Assembly (NCBI GenBank): GCA_036674765.1
Contig: JARVKI010000011.1
Location: forward strand, 558,001 to 622,000
Length of the DNA stretch: 64,000 nucleotides
From: Seiridium cupressi
Lineage: Eukaryota; Ascomycota; Sordariomycetes; Amphisphaeriales; Sporocadaceae
Reading direction: 5' to 3'
This document shows, in pieces, positions 56,738 through 64,000 of the stretch (the first letter of the stretch is position 1; each line of letters starts with the position of its first letter). The notes under the pieces are model-generated. The model saw nothing but the letters and a program-made list of their open reading frames with translations. It did no database searches and was not told the origin of the DNA. A program made the translations under genes and the position numbers.

Positions 56738-58457
56738 TCAGCCTTCGGCAATATGTGCAAACAGCGGCGAGATGGACTCGCCATAGTGATTTCTCCTGAT
56801 GGCTTCCGAGAGGAGGAAAGATAAATCTAGGATGACCAACTTACTTGAGCCCTTGCTCCTGCGTTCGCTAATGGGGAAGCTGTTGGTAACGATTATTTGG
56901 TCAATGCACTCGCATGCCTGCAGCTGCTCCAGAGAGTCACCGCCGAACACACCGTGGGTGGCTATGCAGTAGACCTTCTTGGCGTGGCCTCTCTTGACGA
57001 CCGTTTCAGCAGCAGCGATCCATGACCCGGCCTTGTCAATCATGTCATCCACGATAAGGACCGGTCGATTTTTGACATCTCCAACGAGGGTGATCATGTG
57101 CTCGAGCTTCGGGTCCTGGAGCTTCTCGTCTTCCTCATCAGACGAGGGCTCGGCGTCGCCAGATCCACCTAGTGCATGCGGCTCAGGTGCGAAGAATGAC
57201 GAGGCATGAGACATGGTCATGGGATCTTCTACTTCCGTGTTCTGGTAGCTGCCTTCACCTCCAGCCTCGGACGTGGGTGCAGAAGGATAGTCGTCTGGGA
57301 CGATGTGGCCTTGGACGAGTCGTCCCTGAGTGACTACTTGGGCACGTTCATCGGTGAAGCCTGGCGTCTCAGTCTCCTCGTCCTCGTCCTCGTTCTGCTC
57401 ATCAATAGGTGAGGTCTGAGAGGAATTCTGCAGAGCCCTGGCAATGGATGCCCGTGTTGAACCATTAGTCCTCAATGGTGGGCCACTGGTACGCCTTGGT
57501 GAACCTTGAGAGTCTGTGACGACACGAGACGGTCTTCCTGAGCCACTGACGTCCTGAGAAGGAGCCGAGGTGGGTGCATCAAAGCCATTTTGTGGCTGGC
57601 GGTTCCCGTTGATCACAGTGGGTGGACCGTCGAGGTGATTCATAATCAAACTAGCGGTCAGATTGCCGGTGGCTCGCTTCCGGTCGGTGGTGACAATACC
57701 GAAGTTCAGCTTCAAGGCATCTGCTAAGGATGTGACCCGCTTGGTGCCTCCCGCATTCTTGGAGACAACCACGGCTTCCTTCCAGTCGGCAATGTTCTGA
57801 CGCACCCAACGCGCAATCAGTGGCTCGGCGTGGAGGTTGTCGACAGGGCACTTGAAGAAGCCTTGCATCTGTGAAGCATGAAGATCGACAGTGATGACAT
57901 GCTTGACACCAGCCACATGCATGAGGTTGGCAAGCATCCTGGCTGTGATGGCACCGCGGTGTGATTTCTTCTTGGACTGTCGGTTGTAGGGGAAATAAGG
58001 CAGAACAGCTGTGACAGGTGGGCAGCATATCAGCATTATTCCCAATGGGCTCCAATGGGTACCCATGGTATGTTTGCATGCTTGTGGACGTACCAGTGAT
58101 CTTGTTTGCCGAACCGCCCTTGCAGGCTGAAATCATGATCAGAAGCTCCATGATGGTATCGTTGATCTTGGGGCTTCCCGACTGGACCACGAAGACATCC
58201 TTCTCCCGGACACTCGTCAGAATTCGGACGCTTGTCTCTCCCTACGACACTCTCAGTCAGCTTGGCGGCACGAGATTAAGGTGGAATTCTCAAGGTGGGA
58301 ACCGAGACGGGCACTGGACAGCGACGGGCAGAACGGGAGAACAAACATTTGAGAATTGGGAAAGCTCGGCTTCAGCCGGAGCCATTCCAAGGTTCTCACA
58401 TATCTTCCCAGTGAGAGGCGGGCAGCTTGAGCCCGAGAAGACCAGTGTGTTTCTCAT
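56738..58457 (-). CDS. Ribose-phosphate pyrophosphokinase (PRPP synthetase) with non-homologous insert
   Basis: Three exons: 58457..58347, 58241..58094 and 58008..56738, introns 105 nt (GTTTGT..TAG) and 85 nt (GTACGT..CAG), 509 aa. The junctions rebuild family text: [12 protein letters not shown] and [17 protein letters not shown]. It makes PRPP from ribose-5-phosphate and ATP for nucleotide, His and Trp synthesis. Visible sites: [12 protein letters not shown] (127-138) and the PRPP loop [14 protein letters not shown] (403-416). Residues about 200-388 form a low-complexity, acidic insert at the position of the non-homologous region of yeast Prs1 and Prs5; those proteins work in hetero-oligomers and link to cell-wall signalling. 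The C-terminus ([13 protein letters not shown]) is also Prs1-like. Assignment to Prs1 or Prs5 is left open. The first donor, GTTTGT, is unusual but the frame fit is exact. Confidence 0.9.
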
Positions 58458-58880
58458 GATGCGAAGAAGAGAAGAAGAGGAAGTGGGAGTGAAGTTGCAG
58501 GAAAAGTTTCAGTGGGGGGAAGTGAAAGCTTTCAGAGGTAAATGTGGGTCGACAGGTCCAGCTTGGCGCCGCCTTCCCCCACGACCCCTAGCAGACCCTG
58601 GCACTAATGTAACTTCCAATCGACAGCACTTACCAAGTGACTCACTTACAGTAAAGTCCACCACATCTTGAGCTATTTCAGGGAAACCAGTTGTCTCTGG
58701 TCGCTCAATTCCATACGGATTTGGGTGTGAGGGACTATAGGTAGACAAAAGGAGTTATTTCAATATCTCGCGAGGCTAACAAGTCCTCGTACTCAGTCAA
58801 TTTATTTAGGCTGCCGGCCACAATACGTTAAATCGCAGGGATTTTATTGACTGCAGACCACACTTGGCGGGGAAACTGCC
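58458..58880. promoter_or_regulatory. Divergent promoter, PRPP synthetase and Asteroid-like genes
   Basis: 423 bp between the two start codons. A short uORF-like ATG (13 codons) on the minus strand near 58710 could lie in the PRPP synthetase leader. GTAAG signals at about 58630-58650 (minus) might mark a leader intron. Confidence 0.4.
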
Positions 58881-60912
58881 ATGGGTATCAGAGGCCTCAC
58901 AAAGGCCCTGAGGGACCTTCCCGTCGGCACTCAAGTAGCCCTTCTTGGCAAGGAAGTCGTGATCGATGGTCCGGCGTTAATCCACCGACTTTGGGAGTTG
59001 TTGATGAAAGACCAGGGCATTGCAAACGTCATACTTGAGCAGGTTTCATATTCCGAGCTGGGGGAAAGTGTTGTCCGCTGGCTTGACGAACTACGCAGCC
59101 AAGGTGTCCACGTGTAGGTAGCTCGGGAAGTGTCAAATGTCATGATACAATAGACTGAAAACTCCTAGGAGAAAAATCTACTTTGATGGATACTTGCCGC
59201 CCTTCAAGTGGGATACCAGGAAGGAGAGGCTCATGCAACAAACGACGAAGGTGCAAAGCTTGTCAAGCAATCATCGTGGCGGAGTGAAACTTGGCCACGG
59301 AAAGAGTTCTCGACGGAAGAAGGATCGAAACACTAGTGTTCAAGAGAGTACCGAGACAAGTACGAACCACGAACCTGGAGCAACAGGTCACCTTTCCAGT
59401 TTGCAGTTCTCGAAACGCACGAAGGACCACTTGGACGGTCTGCCGAAACATGCTTTCATGGTCCCAGCAGTAATTGAGAGCCTGAGACATTCCCATTGGT
59501 CTCATATTGTGCAGGTCGTACCCGGTGAGGCTGATGCCTTCTGCGCTCAGGACGTCAGGCATAATGGTGGGCTGCTGCTGACTGCCGATTCCGATCTCAT
59601 TATTCAGGACCTCGGGCCGGAAGGATATGTTGTATTCCTTTGGAATCTCTTCGACCTGGTAGGAACAGACCCCATGGACGCTGCGAAAGATGTCTCCGCA
59701 CAAGAAGTGGAAGAGGATCAAGCACTGGGACCAGCAGGTACGAGAGTGCCCCTTTCGGCCCTGGCCTATAGCCGCTCGGAGATAGAAAGACATCTCGCCA
59801 TCGAAGGTATTGGTGGATTGCCTAGGCTGGTTTTTGAGTGGAAACAAGACGGGGGCAGTTTACAGCAAGCTCAGGCACGCTTGACAAAAAATGCCAATGT
59901 TGCTATCGATCAGAAAGCCTTCGACGCATTTCTCCAAGAGCACCGCAGCGTGGAGTACATCCCCAAAGCTCACGCCGTTGTTGGCATGCTATCTAGTTTA
60001 GACCCCCGAATATCTGAGTTCGTTATCCAGTCACTCAATGTCGAAGCGGTAAAAGTAGAGAGTGTGCCGGGAAGGGCATCCCAGCAGTCCGCTGCGGGGC
60101 CCCGAGGCCCTGAAGAGCTTTCCATATTTCTTCCTACCATGATCGAGGACACCTCGTCAAAAAGCTGCTGGGAGTATAGCCAGACGACCCGCCAACTGGC
60201 CTATGGTCTTGCGCAGAGCTTTGCTCACAGGCAGCGCGAAAGTGTCATCGAATACCGTCTTCTCTATTCCCTCAGTGGTGGCCGGAAAATCGACATGCTT
60301 CCAAGCGACACCATTCAACAGTGGTGCGAAATGCTGGTTACTACCCTGGATCAGATTGGATCAAGACAATTATCGGCCGTTACAAACGCTAAATGGTTGG
60401 CGTTTGCGCTCTTTCAGGAAATCCAGCTTTCGAACGCTAAGGGAACTAAATCAACGGCCACCAAATTGGTAAAGGAGTATCTTAGCCGGGGTATCGCGCT
60501 CGTCAACTATTCGTGGCATCATATCCACCTCGGCGCGATCATCCAAGCTGCCCAGTATTCCCTTAGGATACTCAAACAGATACTAGACGTCAAGGCGACC
60601 CTTGTGCCTGAGCCAATGACTGCCTCCCAAGAATCCTTGCGTGGACATCTCGAAACTCTGCCGCCCATTACCGAGTGGCCCAGCGCCTCGACGCTGGCTA
60701 AAGATCTCTTTGCTTTCGGAAAAGCAGGTGGACTAGCGTTAGTTTCGCGAATTCTGGGTGTCCCCGAGCCCAGGCCGAACGATAGTTCTGCGAAGCCGAA
60801 GAAGCGGGCTCGAGATCCGTCAAAAACAGAGAAGGGCGAATTACCACAGAAGGTGGCAAAGTCATCAAGGTCTTCCAACCCTTTCGAGGCTCTGGAAATG
60901 GCATCGGAGTAG
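58881..60912 (+). CDS. Asteroid-family protein with XPG/FEN1-like nuclease fold
   Basis: Exons 58881..59113 and 59169..60912, intron 59114..59168 (55 nt, GTAGGT..TAG), 658 aa. It begins MGIRGLTKALRDL, the XPG N-terminal signature, with an Asp in VVIDGPALIHRLW (about 29) and another in RKIYFDGYLPPFK across the splice. The XPG-I block is VVPGEADAFCAQ (194-205) followed by LLTADSDLIIQD (214-225), keeping the metal-binding acidic residues. There is no clear helix-hairpin-helix or PCNA-binding tail. The C-terminus is helical, with a basic stretch (KPKKRARDP). Asteroid proteins are poorly understood; nuclease activity is plausible because the acidic set is kept, but it is not shown. Confidence 0.85.
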
Positions 60913-61602
60913 TGAACCAACTGTTTTACGGCTTGTTCTGGCTTGCTAGGAGGCAGCATTCTCCAAGCATTCGACGTTTCAGCGGCGCAATCCTCAGCAA
61001 TGTCTCGAATGATATACGGCTTCTCTGGCTTCTTATCAGAATTGCAGATTCTTGGGGAATTGTTGGGAATACCATGACTATCTCGTACGAAGGCACTAGG
61101 AGACGGCTTCAACGTGTACGTACTGAACAAACAATGCTGAGCTCATGTTGAGAAACGGTTCGCACCTCTCAGATGATACCTCCACCCGTAAATAAGCACA
61201 GTTGGTTTGGAGTTTGTAGGTGAATCGAGAAGTTTGATGCCGAAACTGCTAGCATCAAAACTAAGGTCCAAGGAACCTATATTGAGTGGCAAGTGAGGTT
61301 GATGCATCCTTGATCAAATGTCGGGGCCAAACTCATGCTCATGGCGTTGTCCGGAATCGCCATTAGGCACCATGCCATTCCGCAACAACATACCACAACT
61401 GACAAACGTAAACATGTTGATGGCCGATGGTGGACACATGAATAACAGAACTCATGTTTGTTTTCAGAACATAATACAGTTTTATTACTCATTATCAATG
61501 TTCGTTACCTCGTCAATCCAGTACAACGCCGAGGAGTGCAGTCACCAGCAAACCAACCAGAAACCCTTCAATAGGCCCCCACACCGATTGGGATAAAGAT
61601 AC
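60913..61602. other. Intergenic between convergent Asteroid-like and TMEM16 genes
   Basis: About 690 bp holding both 3' ends. Nothing else recognised. Confidence 0.6.
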
Positions 61603-64000
61603 CTAAGCCTTCGCCGTTTTGTTTGCCGACATACTTGAAATGAGTTTACGTCCCACCGAGATCGTCTCGTCCATGCCCTGCTGTCGTTGCCAGAAACTAA
61701 AACCTGGTCAGCAACAATGAAATTAAGAAATTAGGTGGTTGCTTACGCTTGCTCGGGCGAACGGTTCCCATGGATAGATGCCTGTCTCGCCTCTTCTTCC
61801 AAGCCAGCACGTGTGATCTTTTCACCGGTTGGCACATCGGGCAACGGTTTTTCCAGTTGAACATCTTGTCCTAGTGTCTCTTCAAGCATTAGCTTTCTCA
61901 CAGAGAAACGCTCAGCCCTCTCCTTTTGTAGTCCCGGGCTATCAATCTGACTTAAGACGTAGCGGACGACAAATTGGGTTGCTAGGTAAAAGTGCTCTGC
62001 GAGCAAGACGCTAAGGAGCAAGCCCCAAGCAGAAATACTCCAAGGTTCGCCACCAGGTCCTTCGGGTCCATTGGCAAAGAGGAACACAACGGACGAGCTA
62101 ATTACGCTTCCGAACCAAGACAGGAAACCCAGAGCGTTTAGCCAAGGGCCGATGGAATCGGCTCGCCAGGGAATTGGTCGCTGGCTATTGACAGCGATCT
62201 TCATGGCATCGCCTCGAAGTTCAACCCAGTTGTTGATCAAAAATGAGACTGGTGTCAAGGGCCAAACGGCCGAGAAGAGTGAAAGGTAGCCTGTAGGGGT
62301 TAGTACAAAGATGACCATGCTTCAGAGAACGCCAGACATACCGAATTGAATGACCATTTCCCTGTAGTCACCCGACACATCATAAACATCCAATGCGGCC
62401 TCATTGCGCACACGTGCCAAGAATGCCGCTTCTTCGGGCACATCGTGAGGGCTATATTCAGACTGGCCCTTCTTTTGCGTCATTTCAGTCTGAACCTCTG
62501 TCACCTTCTTGAAGACCTTGCGCTTGATGTAAGGCGTCAATGTCTCCAGCGCAAAGTTGACTATCTGTGCCGTGACAGTGAAGTAAATTACTTGCTTCTT
62601 CAGCCGATCCGGGTTGATATGGAAACCTTGAGTTGTGACCTTCTCGCTCGAGGACAACTTCTCGGCGGTAACTCGCCAAATATCGAGGTAGGGTACAAGG
62701 AGGTTACCAAATGGCATATAGATGAAAGTAGTGAGGAAGAGCGGAGTATAGGAGGTGATGAAGTTGACGACAAAAATCTTCTGGATGAGTGCCGCTTCAT
62801 GAGCTGTTATTGCGTCAGCGGTCGTTCGTTCTCCATAGTTTTGTCATGGCTTACCATCATGGGTTTCATAATTCTCAGCGTCGGTCAAGCGTTCAGCTAG
62901 GTTACTCAGGATGGTAGACAAAGTGGGAGTAAGCGCGGTCAAAATGATCGTCGGTAGGAAAGTCTGGCTCTGTCAGTTATCCCATAATAGAAATAATGCC
63001 CGAGAGCGTCTTACAAGGTAAGTCTTGAATGGGCCATTATAGATCTCTCCCAAGAAGATCTCAATTGAGAAGCAGAATACATAAAGTGCGCCCAGGATTA
63101 GGAGGCAGACAAATGCGAACGGCACTTGAAGCAGTTGAGTTTGGAGACGTTTACGGGTAGAGTAAACTTTGATCGGCTCTCCAGTGACGGGGTCAGCAGC
63201 TTCGTGGTCCCACTTATACTTGGTTCGAGGATGTTGAATGCGAGATACACCACGGACTCCCCATTGCACTGCCAGGTCAACCTCCTTTTTCTTCCAATAC
63301 TCGAAAAAGATTACAGACCAAAGGGAGTTGACGACGGCATAGAACCAGGAGTATTGGCCGAGAATAAGCCAAGCCGCAAATCCGAACGCAGCTGGGAACA
63401 CGAGGAAGGAGAAGTAGGACTGCAGAAAGGCAAAGTAGAAGGCAATCTTCTCTCCAAACTTGTCACGTATTTCACCAATATCCTCCTCTTTCAGGACAGA
63501 CTTGCTGCTCCATTGCTTGATCCACTGTCTGTTGAAGGCGTGGTTGTGCAGGGGGAAGATGGACTCGACGTGTTTCCATTGGCCGCTCTTGGGGGTCAGA
63601 CCAGCTCCGCCGTCGTTCCTCGGCAGCGTCAATAGCAGATACACCAACCGGAGTCGTTCAGCCTCGCTGATGGGCTCTTCGTCGAAGATTTTGTTGACGT
63701 CCTTCTCAGGGGCCTTGATACGCACACCGTATAGGTAGTCTTGCACGCGTTCTCGGTAGATCTTGGATTTTAGGTACTGGTCGGAGGAGACCTTCACAAA
63801 GACAAGAACAGAGTTGTTGTCGACGCCGCTTCGTACTTCGGAGGCGAGACCGGCTTTCGTTAGGGCCTCGATCAACTGGGTAAACCCAGCTTCGGCTTCG
63901 GCCTGCTCTACAATGGAATTAGTTAGCTATAACTATATTCTGCGTAATCGAGTGGTCCTTGGCTTACCAGATTCGGGTATCTTGTAGTTGATGACGAAGT
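61603..64000 (-). CDS. TMEM16/anoctamin-family phospholipid scramblase (5' partial)
   Basis: Six visible exons: >64000..63968, 63907..63015, 62969..62855, 62803..62342, 62290..61747 and 61696..61603, with introns of 60, 45, 51, 50 and 50 nt; 712 visible residues. The start lies beyond the window. Text follows fungal TMEM16 proteins such as nhTMEM16 throughout: GAGLTPKSGQWKHVESIFPL, FFEYWKKKEVDLAVQWGVRG and IPWRADSIGPWL. The calcium-site acids known from that protein are all present: Glu in VNFALETLTPY, Asp and Glu in SGDYREMV, Glu and Asp in NNWVELRGDAMK. The family is a ten-span dimeric calcium-activated lipid scramblase; the yeast relative Ist2 tethers ER to plasma membrane. Scramblase activity is inferred from the intact site. 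Confidence 0.94.

Noticed and set aside
56820..56850. Possible intron near the end of the PRPP synthetase gene
   Set aside because: The GTAAGT to TAG distance is only 18 nt, and the unspliced frame matches the family C-terminus.
58509..58748. 79-codon minus ORF upstream of PRPP synthetase as its first exon
   Set aside because: The true family N-terminus ([11 protein letters not shown]) is found at 58457, so this is leader sequence.

Overview
This is nuclear DNA of a filamentous ascomycete (Pezizomycotina). A Sordariomycete is the best guess, from the close likeness of the right-edge TMEM16 gene to fungal scramblases such as nhTMEM16. The evidence is short GT-AG introns (45-105 nt), wide gene spacing, CT-rich leaders before start codons, and fungal-specific families: ErdS-type AspRS-DUF2156, a PRPP synthetase with a non-homologous insert, RTA1 and fungal TMEM16. 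No prokaryotic operons, rRNA, tRNA or CRISPR were seen. All exon boundaries were read by eye from splice signals, frame and family likeness.

Layout. 1-4.5 kb holds the 3' part of a poly(A)-polymerase-like/MJ1316-domain protein, a C2H2 zinc-finger gene and an NSUN-type RNA m5C methyltransferase. 4.5-15.0 kb is a gene desert whose only convincing coding unit is a 39-codon Cys/His-rich micropeptide gene at 10.39 kb with its own TATA box, CT-rich leader and upstream ORF. 15.0-19.3 kb has EXO70 and a class III aminotransferase. 19.3-29.5 kb is a decayed region: relics of a WD40 protein, a short-chain dehydrogenase and a P450, with one apparently intact fatty-acid desaturase. 29.5-34.7 kb carries a divergent pair, AspRS-DUF2156 (ergosteryl-aspartate synthase type) and an HSL-family alpha/beta hydrolase that is probably its hydrolase partner. 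34.7-42.9 kb is again relic-rich (RTA1 fragment and unidentified fragments). 42.9-64 kb is an ordinary housekeeping block: BUD13, TFIIF alpha, a Cid1/PAP-type nucleotidyltransferase with a very large insert, an OTU-domain protein with SUMO-interaction-like motifs, PRPP synthetase, an Asteroid/XPG-like protein and a TMEM16 scramblase cut by the window edge.

RNA metabolism is over-represented (PAP/MJ1316, NSUN, AspRS-DUF2156, BUD13, TFIIF, Cid1-like), but the genes are not co-oriented and this is probably coincidence. The one likely functional unit is the divergent erdS-erdH pair. The most novel-looking element is the isolated micropeptide gene. Several relics carry in-frame stops that single C-to-T or G-to-A changes could produce, which fits repeat-induced point mutation but does not prove it.
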